The notes beneath the pieces are model-generated. The model was not told the DNA's origin. It saw nothing but the letters and a program-made list of their open reading frames with translations, and did no database searches. A DNA stretch of 35,242 nucleotides from an uncultured Gammaproteobacteria bacterium (GTDB lineage Bacteria; Pseudomonadota; Gammaproteobacteria; SZUA-152). Where the stretch lies: positions 1 to 35,242 of the forward strand of contig CAJVYS010000021.1 in NCBI GenBank assembly GCA_913009875.1. The letters are read 5' to 3'. Positions 18,111 through 27,170 of this stretch are shown here, piece by piece (position 1 is the first letter of the stretch; every line of letters starts with the position of its first letter). The translations under genes were made by a program, and so were the position numbers.

Positions 18111-18116
18111 CCATCC

Positions 18117-19235
<1,119 letters not shown>

Positions 19236-19309
19236 TTAACCTGAAGCCATGGATTCAGGTTTAATTCAACAGTGCAGCCCGCATACCAGGCTGCGTTGTT
19301 GACCCGGCC

Positions 19310-19669
19310 TTAAGCTGCGAGGCTGGCTTTGGCTTTTTCGGCCAGCTGGGCGAAGGCGCCCTTATCGTGCACGGCCAGATCGGCCAGCACCTTGCGATCG
19401 ATCTCGATGGTCGCTTTCTTCAGGCCATCGATCATGCGGCTGTAGGACAGGCCGCACTCACGCGCGGCGGCGTTGATGCGGGCGATCCACAGCGCGCGGA
19501 ACTGGCGCTTGCGCTGACGACGGTCACGGTAAGCGTACTGACCGGCCTTGGTGACGGCCTGCACCGCCACGCGATAGACGTTCTTGCGACGGCCGCTGTA
19601 ACCCTTGGCCTTTGCAATGACCTTTTTGTGTTTGGCGCGCGCCTGCACACCACGTTTGACTCTTGCCAT
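19310..19669 (-). CDS. rplT: 50S ribosomal protein L20
   Basis: It is 119 residues long, the family norm. [28 protein letters not shown] is the extended basic tail that threads 23S rRNA, and [28 protein letters not shown] is the globular part. L20 is needed early in 50S assembly, and in E. coli it represses rpmI-rplT translation by binding their leader. It is located 29 bp after rpmI. Confidence 0.98.
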   Translation of the reverse strand: MARVKRGVQARAKHKKVIAKAKGYSGRRKNVYRVAVQAVTKAGQYAYRDRRQRKRQFRALWIARINAAARECGLSYSRMIDGLKKATIEIDRKVLADLAVHDKGAFAQLAEKAKASLAA

Positions 19670-19698
19670 GATTCTTTACCTTTGAGTTGAGCGGTCGG

Positions 19699-19896
19699 TT
19701 AAATGTACGGAAGCATACGGTTGATCATGCGAACGTCCGAATCATGAACCATGTTCGGCGAACGCAGCTGACGCTTACGCTTGGTGCTCTTCTTGGTAAG
19801 AATATGGCGGCGGTGCGACTGGTTACGCTTGAGTCCGCCGGACGCTGTGCGTTTGAAACGCTTGGCGGCGCCACGGTTGGTTTTCATCTTAGGCAT
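19699..19896 (-). CDS. rpmI: 50S ribosomal protein L35
   Basis: It has 65 residues, starting [20 protein letters not shown] at the ATG at 19896; a longer frame adds 10 residues not found in the family. It is very basic ([18 protein letters not shown]). A 124-bp spacer separates it from infC, the position of the L20 autoregulatory site in E. coli; I did not model its structure here. Confidence 0.97.
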   Translation of the reverse strand: MPKMKTNRGAAKRFKRTASGGLKRNQSHRRHILTKKSTKRKRQLRSPNMVHDSDVRMINRMLPYI

Positions 19897-20020
19897 GGTA
19901 AAACTCCGCATTTGATTGGGACCCACATCAATGACAGTGCATCCCCGGATTTAAAAACACGCATTTTCGACTGGCGATCCAGGCGGCCTAATGCCCGATC
20001 GACAGCAGCGTGATGGGGTA

Positions 20021-20539
20021 CTAACTCTTTTTGGGCGCCACAACCATGACCATCAGACGACCTTCCATCCTCGGACGTTGTTCAACGTTACCGATTTCTT
20101 TCAGATCTTCCTCGACCCGCTGCAACAGCTTGAGGCCGAGTTCCTGATGGGCCATTTCGCGCCCACGAAAACGCAAGGTAACCTTTACCCGGTCTCCGTT
20201 ATTGAGGAAACGTGTCAGGTTGCGTAGTTTGACCTGATAGTCTCCGATGTCCGTTCCTGGACGAAACTTGATTTCCTTAACTTGAACCTGCTTCTGCTTC
20301 TTCTTTGCTGCATGGCGTTTCTTGTTCTCTTCGAACAGAAATTTGCCGTAATCCATAATGCGGCAAACAGGAGGTGCTGCATTCGGTACAATCTCAACGA
20401 GATCCAGATCCGCCTCGCTGGCGGCCTGCTGTGCTTCCTCAAGCGACACGACGCCGACCTGTTCACTGTCCGCGCCGATGAGGCGGACTTGAGGCGCCGT
20501 GATACTCTCGTTCAGGCGCACTTTCTTTTCTTGAGCGAT
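20021..20539 (-). CDS. infC: Translation initiation factor IF-3, likely ATC start
   Basis: IF-3 keeps ribosomal subunits apart and proofreads the initiator tRNA. The N-terminal domain has [20 protein letters not shown] and [23 protein letters not shown], a Lys-rich linker ([19 protein letters not shown]) follows, then the C-terminal domain ([30 protein letters not shown]). The best start is ATC at 20539-20537, giving [12 protein letters not shown]. It lies 8 nt after GGAGG and matches known infC N-termini, and infC genes are known for AUU/AUC-type starts. The first common-type start codon would be GTG at 20521, which lacks a ribosome site. The Shine-Dalgarno lies within the last codons of thrS. 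Confidence 0.96.
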   Translation of the reverse strand: MAQEKKVRLNESITAPQVRLIGADSEQVGVVSLEEAQQAASEADLDLVEIVPNAAPPVCRIMDYGKFLFEENKKRHAAKKKQKQVQVKEIKFRPGTDIGDYQVKLRNLTRFLNNGDRVKVTLRFRGREMAHQELGLKLLQRVEEDLKEIGNVEQRPRMEGRLMVMVVAPKKS

Positions 20540-20542
20540 GCT

Positions 20543-22468
20543 TCAATCCTCCAAAACACGTTGGCCGCGACTCGCGATCTCGCCGGAGAGGCCCTCGATG
20601 AACCGGTCTAGGCTCATGCTGCCGAGGTCTTTCCCACTACGCGTGCGCACGGCCACGGTATGATTTTCCACTTCCTTATCGCCGACGATCAGCTGATAAG
20701 GGATCTTCTGTAAAGTGTGCTCGCGGATTTTAAAGCCGATCTTCTCATTTCTCAAGTCCGAAATGGCCCTGAAACCCTGATTCCGCATGCCTTTTTCAAC
20801 TTCTTGCGCATATTCGGCGTGTTTATCGGTAATCGGCATCACCACGGTCTGCACCGGCGCCAGCCAAACCGGGAAGGCACCGGCGTATTCTTCGATGAGA
20901 ATACCGATGAATCGCTCCAGCGAACCGAGGATCGCACGATGCAACATCACCGGTACCTGCTTACTACCGTCCTCGGCGATATAGTGTGCGTCCAGCCGGC
21001 CTGGCGTGGAGAAATCGACCTGAATCGTGCCACACTGCCAGATACGGCCGAGACAGTCCTTGAGGGAAAATTCGATCTTCGGTCCGTAGAAGGCGCCCTC
21101 GCCCGGCTGCAAATCCCAGTCGAGTTTTTTGTCATTGAGCGCCCGTTCCAGGGCATGTTCGGCCTTGTCCCAGACCTCATCGGCGCCCACACGCTGTTCA
21201 GGACGGGTCGACAGCTTGATCAGCACGTCGTCGAAGCCGAAGTCCTTGTAGACGCTGAACAGCAGGTCGATAAAGCCGGAGACCTCACCCTGGATCTGCG
21301 CCTCGGTACAAAAGATGTGCGCGTCATCCTGGGTAAAACTACGCACACGCATTAAACCATGCAGGGTACCGGAAGGCTCGTTGCGGTGACAGGAGCCGAA
21401 CTCGGCCATGCGCAGTGGCAAATCACGATAACTCTTCAGGCCCTGATTATAAATCTGCACATGGCAGGGGCAGTTCATGGGCTTGATGGCATACACCCGG
21501 TTTTCCGACTCCGTGGTAAACATGTCGTCACGGAACTTCTCCCAGTGACCGGACTTCTCCCACAGGGAGCGATCCACCAGTTTGGGCGTGTTCACCTCCT
21601 GGTAGCCGTTCTCCCACAATATCCGGCGCACGTACTGTTCCACCTCCTGGTAGACGATCCAGCCGTGGCTGTGCCAGAACACCATGCCCGGCGCCTCTTC
21701 CTGGGTGTGGAACAGGTCGAGCTGACGACCGAGGCGGCGATGGTCGCGCTTCTCGGCCTCTTCGAGGCGATGCAGATAGGCCTTGAGATCCTTTTTGTTG
21801 GCCCAGGCCGTGCCGTAAATGCGTTGCAGCATCTCGTTGTCGGAATTACCGCGCCAGTAAGCGCCGGCCAGTTTCATCAGCTTGAAGGACTTGAGTTTGC
21901 CGGTGGACGGCACATGCGGCCCGCGGCAGAGGTCGATGAAGTCGCCCTGCTTATAAAGAGAGAGGGTTTCGCCTACCGGGATGGCTTCAATGAGTTCCGC
22001 CTTGTAGGCCTCGCCCATGCCGGAAAAAAACTGGATGGCCTCCTCGCGCGGCATTTCGCTACGCTCCACTGGGATGTCCTGCTTCGCCAGCTCCTTCATG
22101 CGCTTTTCGATGGCAGCCATATCGTCCGGGCTGAAACCCGGTTCGTAGGCGAAGTCGTAATAGAAGCCATCATCGATGACCGGGCCGATAGTGACCTGCG
22201 CCTCAGGGAACAGCTGCTTGACGGCCTGCGCCAGCAGATGCGCCGTGGAGTGACGAATGATCTCCAGACCCTCGTCGTCGCGCTCGGTGATCAGTGACAG
22301 TTCGGCGTCGTCTTCGATCCGATAAGAGGTGTCGACCAGTGTGCCGTTGACCTTGCCGGCCAGGGCGGCCTTGGCCAGTCCGGAACCGATGTTGGCGGCG
22401 ACGTCATACACCGTGACGGGATGGTCAAATTCGCGCTTGGAACCATCAGGAAGCGTAACAATAGGCAT
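20543..22468 (-). CDS. thrS: Threonine-tRNA ligase
   Basis: ThrS (641 residues) charges tRNA-Thr and edits Ser-tRNA-Thr. It has an N-terminal TGS domain ([19 protein letters not shown]) and an editing domain with [16 protein letters not shown] and the GFYYDF motif. The class II catalytic core includes [10 protein letters not shown] (zinc cysteine), [24 protein letters not shown] and QDDAHIFC. The C-terminal anticodon-binding domain contains [24 protein letters not shown]. The ATG at 22468 has GGAG 8 nt upstream. It heads the thrS-infC-rpmI-rplT-pheST-ihfA operon; the stop TGA lies 3 bp before the infC start. Confidence 0.98.
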   Translation of the reverse strand: MPIVTLPDGSKREFDHPVTVYDVAANIGSGLAKAALAGKVNGTLVDTSYRIEDDAELSLITERDDEGLEIIRHSTAHLLAQAVKQLFPEAQVTIGPVIDDGFYYDFAYEPGFSPDDMAAIEKRMKELAKQDIPVERSEMPREEAIQFFSGMGEAYKAELIEAIPVGETLSLYKQGDFIDLCRGPHVPSTGKLKSFKLMKLAGAYWRGNSDNEMLQRIYGTAWANKKDLKAYLHRLEEAEKRDHRRLGRQLDLFHTQEEAPGMVFWHSHGWIVYQEVEQYVRRILWENGYQEVNTPKLVDRSLWEKSGHWEKFRDDMFTTESENRVYAIKPMNCPCHVQIYNQGLKSYRDLPLRMAEFGSCHRNEPSGTLHGLMRVRSFTQDDAHIFCTEAQIQGEVSGFIDLLFSVYKDFGFDDVLIKLSTRPEQRVGADEVWDKAEHALERALNDKKLDWDLQPGEGAFYGPKIEFSLKDCLGRIWQCGTIQVDFSTPGRLDAHYIAEDGSKQVPVMLHRAILGSLERFIGILIEEYAGAFPVWLAPVQTVVMPITDKHAEYAQEVEKGMRNQGFRAISDLRNEKIGFKIREHTLQKIPYQLIVGDKEVENHTVAVRTRSGKDLGSMSLDRFIEGLSGEIASRGQRVLED

Positions 22469-22569
22469 AAAATCGTTCTCCAGTGGTGATCACTACGAGA
22501 GACCACATGGTAAAAAAGAAATGGGTATTTGATGAAACACCACAGGCGCGACACCACAACGGATGCGCA

Positions 22570-22598
22570 ACTCTATAGAGCAGAAGGCGGCAAGTCAA
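22570..22598 (-). promoter_or_regulatory. Putative sigma70 promoter of the thrS operon
   Basis: On the minus strand TTGACT (22598-22593), a 17-bp spacer and TAGAGT (22575-22570) lie about 100 bp before the thrS ATG. The leader holds a short self-complementary stretch (GTGGT near ATCACCAC, about 22482-22507) of unknown meaning. Confidence 0.4.
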
Positions 22599-22626
22599 AA
22601 CCTTACACAGGAATTAAGGGACTTCC

Positions 22627-22768
22627 AATGCCATTAAGTTAAGCCTAACGTCCGGCTTGTTGTCGGTTGGCGGTGAGCCTGCGAACCCCAACGAAATCAA
22701 CAATGTTGGGGTTCCTGCGTCATCGCCAATCGACAAAACAGTCGTGATTTTGTTAGCTTAATGGCATT
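22627..22768. repeat. MITE-like element with long imperfect inverted repeats
   Basis: The left end AATGCCATTAAGTTAA and the right end (inverse: AATGCCATTAAGCTAA) are terminal inverted repeats. Similarity continues inward (TGTCGGTTGGCGGTGA against TGTCGATTGGCGATGA). It closes around CGAACCCCAACG / CAATGTTGGGGTT, so almost the entire 142 bp can fold back on itself. It has no coding capacity. It sits between the thrS promoter region and the rhodanese gene. I did not identify the parent transposon. Confidence 0.7.
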
Positions 22769-22816
22769 CATTGAGGGGGGAGGTTTCTATTATCAGTCCT
22801 CCGCCCAATGTGAGCG

Positions 22817-23149
22817 CTACGGACGCTCGATGGGTAGTGACTCGTGCGACCAGCCGATCATACCGCCGCGCAGATTGTAGACATCGTCATAGCCCTGCTG
22901 CTGCAGAAACTGGCAGGCCTGCGCAGAGCGTGCGCCGCTACGGCAGATGATGACCAGCCTCTGTTCCCGGTCGAGCTCGCTCATGCGAGCCGGCAAGGTC
23001 GCCAGCGGAATAGGCTTTGCAGTGGGAATTGTGCCCTGGGCAATTTCAACCATTTCCCGGACATCGATAATGCGGCAGGTATCCGCCTCATCTTTCAACC
23101 ATTGATCGAGTTCCGGGGCGTTGATTTCTTTCACATTGCCAACAAACAT
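22817..23149 (-). CDS. Single-domain rhodanese-like sulfurtransferase
   Basis: About 110 residues form a single rhodanese fold: IIDVREMVEIAQGTIPTAKPIPL (the usual GHIPGA is GTIPTA here) and VIICRSGARSAQACQFLQQQGYDDVYNLRGGMIGW. The active-site loop CRSGAR has the catalytic Cys at residue 69. The ATG at 23149 is preferred over a GTG two codons upstream because GGAG sits 5 nt before it. It is cytosolic with no signal peptide. Members transfer sulfane sulfur to various acceptors; the partner here is unknown. It lies downstream of the REC-PP2C-HATPase gene with a 99-bp gap. Confidence 0.93.
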   Translation of the reverse strand: MFVGNVKEINAPELDQWLKDEADTCRIIDVREMVEIAQGTIPTAKPIPLATLPARMSELDREQRLVIICRSGARSAQACQFLQQQGYDDVYNLRGGMIGWSHESLPIERP

Positions 23150-23247
23150 AGCCACTCCAACGTGTTGATAATCCGACCATTATATTAGAAGGCGCTAATA
23201 CTGTAAAGTGTGTGCCCGGAGACAGAAGCAATCTCCGTCTCCATTGA

Positions 23248-24963
23248 TCACCGCCAGCGATAGACAGCCTGAACCCTGTTACCGCAGCCCTGGAAAATCA
23301 CTTCATCACAGATGGAGCGCAACAACTGAATACCACGGCCGGCGTGTCCAAGGTTTTCCGTCAGCGGTAGCAGTGCGGAATCAACATCAAATCCATCCCC
23401 GGTATCTTCAACGGTTATCGTAAGCCGACCGCCCCCCGCATCGGGCTGGTGGCGAATATCAATACGGATCTCGCCCTCACTCAAAACCGCCAGCCTTTGT
23501 TCGCGCGCCTGATAATATTCGACAAAACCACTGGCATTCGCCTTGAGCGAAGAATCCAGTTTCAGCAGACCATGCTCGAGCGCGTTGGAATATAACTCAG
23601 AGAACACCGTGTAGAGCTGCTGGCGCTGGCCGCGGAAACCCTGCAAATCCATCAGCGTCTGAATCAGCAATGGCAGTGGGTCCAGGACTTTCAGCAGGTC
23701 GGCTGTCAGGGTAAGCGTCAGTCCCCAAGACGAAGGGGCGGCAGAAAGGCGTCCCCGCCCCCCCTCTTCCTCTTCTATGGTACCCGCGCGCTGCTCCAGT
23801 AATGACTGGTCATAACAGATTTCCAGCAGTGTCACGTCATCTTGTTGGAGGCTGCCTGCCTGAAAATCAGACAGACGCTCGAGAATGGTATCAAACAGCG
23901 CTTGTGGCGCCAGCCCGGCCTCGAACAAGGCATTGAAACGATCCCGGCCAAACATTTCCCCCTGCCGGTTCTGCGTCTCCAGCACCCCGTCCGAGCAGAT
24001 ATAGATTCGATCCCCTTGCTGGATTCCCACCACCTCCACACGACGGCTAAAGCTTTCGCCATCAATAATGCCCAGCGGTAGATGCTGAGAGGGGATGCGC
24101 TGGCTAATTGCCAGCTGCCTTGCAGCATAAACCACCAGCGGTGGCAACCCGCCATTCCACACGGTGAGTGTATGTGTGGTCGTATCGATATCGATCAGGC
24201 AGGCAGCCAGGAACATGTCCACGGGCAGAATGGTTTTCAGCCGGGTGTTTATCTCGGTAACGATTTCGGCGATCGAATAGCCCTTGGCGGTCATGCCGTA
24301 AAAAATGCTGGAAACCGGCAACGCACCCGTGGCGGCGGCAAGGCCATGGCCGGTAAAGTCACCGAGAATGACGTGCACCCCACCGGAAGGCTTGGGCGCA
24401 GCCAGCAGGATATCACCGGAAAACAGCGACATCGGGGACAGCAGATACTTGATGTTAGGCTGGTCCAGCGAGCCCGTGTGAATAATATTGGCGAACAGGC
24501 GCTTCGCCATCTGCCGCTCACGTTCGAGGCGCTTCTGATGCAGGATCAGCTCATTGCGCTGCTGGCGTACGGTGCTGTACAGCTCACGGATGCGCATCAG
24601 GGCATTGATACGTGTCTGCAACTGGATGCGGTTGTAGGGTTTGGCGAGAAAATCATCGCCACCGGCCTCGACGCTCTTGACCATGCTGTCGATGTCCGAG
24701 TTGGCGGTAAGGAAGATTACCGGTACAAAAACATCGCCACTCATGGCCTTGATCAGCTCTGTGGCCTGATAGCCGTCCAGCTCCGGCATGCGGATATCCA
24801 TCAGCACCAGATCCGGACGCTCCCGCTCGAAAACCTCCACGGCTTCACGGCCGTCTTCGGCGTGAATAACGTCATAGCCCTCCTTGCGCAGGATGGCTTC
24901 GAGTAGCAACCGATTGGTCACATCGTCATCGGCCACCAGCACAGTCAGGGTATTTTCGCTCAT
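23248..24963 (-). CDS. Response regulator-PP2C phosphatase-HATPase fusion (HsbR-like partner-switch regulator)
   Basis: This 571-residue protein has three parts. An N-terminal receiver (DDD at 12-14, phosphoacceptor Asp56 in LVLMDIRMPELDG, Lys in LAKPYN) is followed by a helical linker (about 125-155). Next is an RsbU/SpoIIE-type PP2C domain (GDFTGHGLAAATGALPV, SDGVLETQN, QQDDVTLLEI). The C-terminal GHKL ATPase/anti-sigma kinase-like domain has the N-box ELYSNALEHGLL, DTGDGFD and GRGIQLLRS. Pseudomonas HsbR has the same order. There the kinase part phosphorylates and the phosphatase part dephosphorylates the STAS protein HsbA, tuning an anti-sigma factor. Here the STAS partner is the next gene upstream, 27 bp away. 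No histidine kinase or flagellar gene is in view. Confidence 0.93.
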   Translation of the reverse strand: MSENTLTVLVADDDVTNRLLLEAILRKEGYDVIHAEDGREAVEVFERERPDLVLMDIRMPELDGYQATELIKAMSGDVFVPVIFLTANSDIDSMVKSVEAGGDDFLAKPYNRIQLQTRINALMRIRELYSTVRQQRNELILHQKRLERERQMAKRLFANIIHTGSLDQPNIKYLLSPMSLFSGDILLAAPKPSGGVHVILGDFTGHGLAAATGALPVSSIFYGMTAKGYSIAEIVTEINTRLKTILPVDMFLAACLIDIDTTTHTLTVWNGGLPPLVVYAARQLAISQRIPSQHLPLGIIDGESFSRRVEVVGIQQGDRIYICSDGVLETQNRQGEMFGRDRFNALFEAGLAPQALFDTILERLSDFQAGSLQQDDVTLLEICYDQSLLEQRAGTIEEEEGGRGRLSAAPSSWGLTLTLTADLLKVLDPLPLLIQTLMDLQGFRGQRQQLYTVFSELYSNALEHGLLKLDSSLKANASGFVEYYQAREQRLAVLSEGEIRIDIRHQPDAGGGRLTITVEDTGDGFDVDSALLPLTENLGHAGRGIQLLRSICDEVIFQGCGNRVQAVYRWR

Positions 24964-24990
24964 CCGTATACCTTGGGCTGTGGGATAAAA

Positions 24991-25299
24991 TCAGGCGATC
25001 TTGAACAGGCTCTGGAAGTTGGCGACGGTCAGAATATTGCTGATATCGTCCGAGCTGCTGCTGATCGTGATGTTTGCGCTGTTGCCGCCCAGATGCTCGC
25101 GCATCATCAACAGCATGCCCAGGGCGGAACTGTCCATGTAGCTCGCTTTGCTCATATCGATGGTAAAGCTGACGCCATCTTCCGGGCCGGTGCTGTGATA
25201 GCAATTACGAAATTCATTTTGCACGGCAAAGTCGAACCGTCCACTGATATTGATGGTGATATCTTTGCCGTCTGCGGAAACTGTCGAGGTGACAGGCAT
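24991..25299 (-). CDS. STAS-domain anti-anti-sigma factor (HsbA-like)
   Basis: It has 102 residues from the ATG at 25299 with GGGAG upstream; a longer upstream frame overlaps yceI and is rejected. VSADGKDITINISGRFDFAVQNEF and FTIDMSKASYMDSSALGMLLMMREHLGG are the STAS core. The DSS at 56-58 is the site where SpoIIAA-type proteins carry the regulatory phosphoserine. It is probably the substrate of the kinase and phosphatase domains of the next gene and binds an unidentified partner (anti-sigma factor or diguanylate cyclase in relatives). Confidence 0.92.
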   Translation of the reverse strand: MPVTSTVSADGKDITINISGRFDFAVQNEFRNCYHSTGPEDGVSFTIDMSKASYMDSSALGMLLMMREHLGGNSANITISSSSDDISNILTVANFQSLFKIA

Positions 25300-25381
25300 A
25301 TGTCTGAGTCTCCCATAATCCGTTGGTCGACCTTGCCCCGCGAGGAGGCAAGGAATTTGGGAGTAGTATGCCCTGTAACAC

Positions 25382-25963
25382 CTAATCCTTGAAGGCCTCC
25401 ACCTCAATATCCATACTAACCTCATCACCGATGCCCGGCAGGCCATAGTTCATGCCGAAATCGGAACGCTTGAAGCGGGTCGTGGCATTGAAACCACACA
25501 CCTGCTTCTTGTTGAACGGATGCGTCCCACAGTTGATGCGGGGTACATCCAGGGTCACGCTGCGCGTCACACCCATGATGGTCAAATCACCCGTCACCGA
25601 GGCGCCATCGCCCACATACTTTACCGTGCTCGACTTGAAGGTGATCTGCGGAAACTCTATGACATTGAAGAAATCCGGCGAACGCAGATGATCATCGCGC
25701 TTGCCATGGCCGGTATCGATGGAAGCTGCATCGATGACGATATCCACCGATCCGCTGCCCTTGGCGTGATCCATACTCATGCGCCCGGTAGTCTTGCCGA
25801 AACGCCCATGCATCGTGGAAAAACCGAGATGGTCGATCTTGAAGTTCGGGTAGGTGTGCGAGGGATCGATGGTGTAACTGTCGGCTGCGGCCACTACCGG
25901 CAATCCCGACAGGGCCAGCACGATGACCGTAGTCTTCAGGGTATTTGAAAGCAAAATATGCAT
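25382..25963 (-). CDS. YceI-family periplasmic lipid-binding-like protein
   Basis: It is 193 residues. A signal peptide (LKTTVIVLALSGLPVVAAA) precedes DSYTIDPSHTYPNFKIDHLGFSTMHGRF. The lipocalin-like YceI fold follows (GSVDIVIDAASIDTGHGKRDDHLRSPDFFNVIEFP, VTGDLTIMGVTRSVTLDV, FNATTRFKRSDFGMNYGLPGIGDEVSMDIEVEAF). YceI proteins bind isoprenoid or polyprenyl chains in known structures; the ligand here is unknown. AGGAGG precedes the ATG at good distance. It lies 82 bp upstream of the STAS gene on the same strand and 61 bp downstream of a membrane-protein gene. Confidence 0.95.
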   Translation of the reverse strand: MHILLSNTLKTTVIVLALSGLPVVAAADSYTIDPSHTYPNFKIDHLGFSTMHGRFGKTTGRMSMDHAKGSGSVDIVIDAASIDTGHGKRDDHLRSPDFFNVIEFPQITFKSSTVKYVGDGASVTGDLTIMGVTRSVTLDVPRINCGTHPFNKKQVCGFNATTRFKRSDFGMNYGLPGIGDEVSMDIEVEAFKD

Positions 25964-26024
25964 TATTGCGCTCCTCCTTGGAGATCGTTGATGAACTGTT
26001 TTTGAACTTTTTAAACCATGTAAA

Positions 26025-26870
26025 TCAATAACCAGAGCTGCCGGCGCCCGCCGACTGCCATGTCAGATAAATCGCACCGGCCGATAGTGGCAGGGTCAAC
26101 AGCCCAGCGATGACAACACGCAGCCAGGCGGAGCGCTGTGCCGCAAAAGGCATCAGTGCCAGTAACGGCGACAGGGCCAGCAAAGGCAGCGCCATGACCG
26201 GCAGGCGGGCATAAACACTGGCCGCCGCCCCCAGCAGGGCCAGTGGCACGGCCACCGCCATGGCACCGGCAAGGCCGAAACAGGCGTCACTGCCACCCAG
26301 CCCGGGACGCCACAGCCGCACCACCGTCAGGCCAGCAACGGCGGCCGCCAGGGCAAAGGCCAGCTGACCATACAGCGCCGATGCCGCCATGATCACCACC
26401 ACCCCCGTGGCCACAGCAAAACCCAGCGCCGCACCGGCAAGACGTGCGCAGCACTGGCCCAAGCGGGCAAAGGCCAGCAGCACCACCGACACATACAGTG
26501 CCAGCCCAGCACCCAGCAACACGGCATCACCCGGCTCCCGACGCAGCAACACCGGCCACAGTACCCACAGCAAGGCAAGGACAGCCGCCAGAATGACGAC
26601 CCCCACCTTCATCTGCCGGCGCAACGACGCAACATCCAGCGCCAGCGCCAGTATCGGCAGGCCCAGGCCGGCGACAACCATCTTGCGGGTGGAGGTCAGA
26701 GGCGTCAGCGCCGGGCCGATAATCAGCAATACCGCCAGCAACAGCCCGCCGACGATGGCCAGACCCTGCCAGCGGGCAGGTGCGCGCAACAGGGCCACGG
26801 CCAGCACAAGGCTCGCCACAAAGGGCGCCAGGCCCGACTGCACCGGAGGTTGGGCAAAGAATGACTCCAT
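26025..26870 (-). CDS. Multispanning inner-membrane protein, function unknown
   Basis: This 281-residue protein is very rich in Ala/Leu/Val, with about eight or nine hydrophobic segments. Examples are APFVASLVLAVALL, LAIVGGLLLAVLLIIGPAL, VGVVILAAVLALLWVLWPVLL and VVIAGLLTLPLSAGAIYLTW. No signature of a transporter, enzyme or sensor is visible. There is a Cys pair (GQCCARL) and no long soluble loop. It lies 61 bp upstream of yceI on the same strand. A role alongside the periplasmic YceI protein is conceivable but unsupported. Confidence 0.6.
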   Translation of the reverse strand: MESFFAQPPVQSGLAPFVASLVLAVALLRAPARWQGLAIVGGLLLAVLLIIGPALTPLTSTRKMVVAGLGLPILALALDVASLRRQMKVGVVILAAVLALLWVLWPVLLRREPGDAVLLGAGLALYVSVVLLAFARLGQCCARLAGAALGFAVATGVVVIMAASALYGQLAFALAAAVAGLTVVRLWRPGLGGSDACFGLAGAMAVAVPLALLGAAASVYARLPVMALPLLALSPLLALMPFAAQRSAWLRVVIAGLLTLPLSAGAIYLTWQSAGAGSSGY

Positions 26871-26910
26871 TCACGCTCCCTGAAGCTTTCGCACTTGCGT
26901 TGGCCGTCAT

Positions 26911-26940
26911 GAAACCTCTGATGAATTCATCAGGGGTTCC
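26911..26940. repeat. 30-bp near-perfect palindrome centred on GAATTC
   Basis: GAAACCTCTGATGAA pairs with TTCATCAGGGGTTCC (two mismatched positions, both able to wobble on one strand). It lies in the roughly 300-bp gap upstream of the membrane-protein gene and of slt. There is no T-run beside it, so it is not a clear terminator. ACCTCTGA resembles the ends of some insertion sequences. The rest of the gap (26941-27170) shows no gene. Confidence 0.5.
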
Positions 26941-27170
26941 TTAAGTTGGCCGCAAATACCCCGGCTCGTCAATAGGTTATTAGGCTGGTCGGAAATTATT
27001 TTTATCGTACAAACCCGCCATTATCTGTTAGAAATGACAAAGTTCGGTTCTGCGGGTGAATCGGCCGGTGGTTCCACCACAGCAGACTTCAGCCACATCT
27101 CGAAACTGACGCTATATTGGAATAAAGGGATCCACACATCGGTGAGTACTCGCACCGAGGCAACACAGAC

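Noticed and set aside
21359..22297. 312-codon plus-strand frame opposite thrS
   Set aside because: Shadow of thrS, which has all expected motifs.
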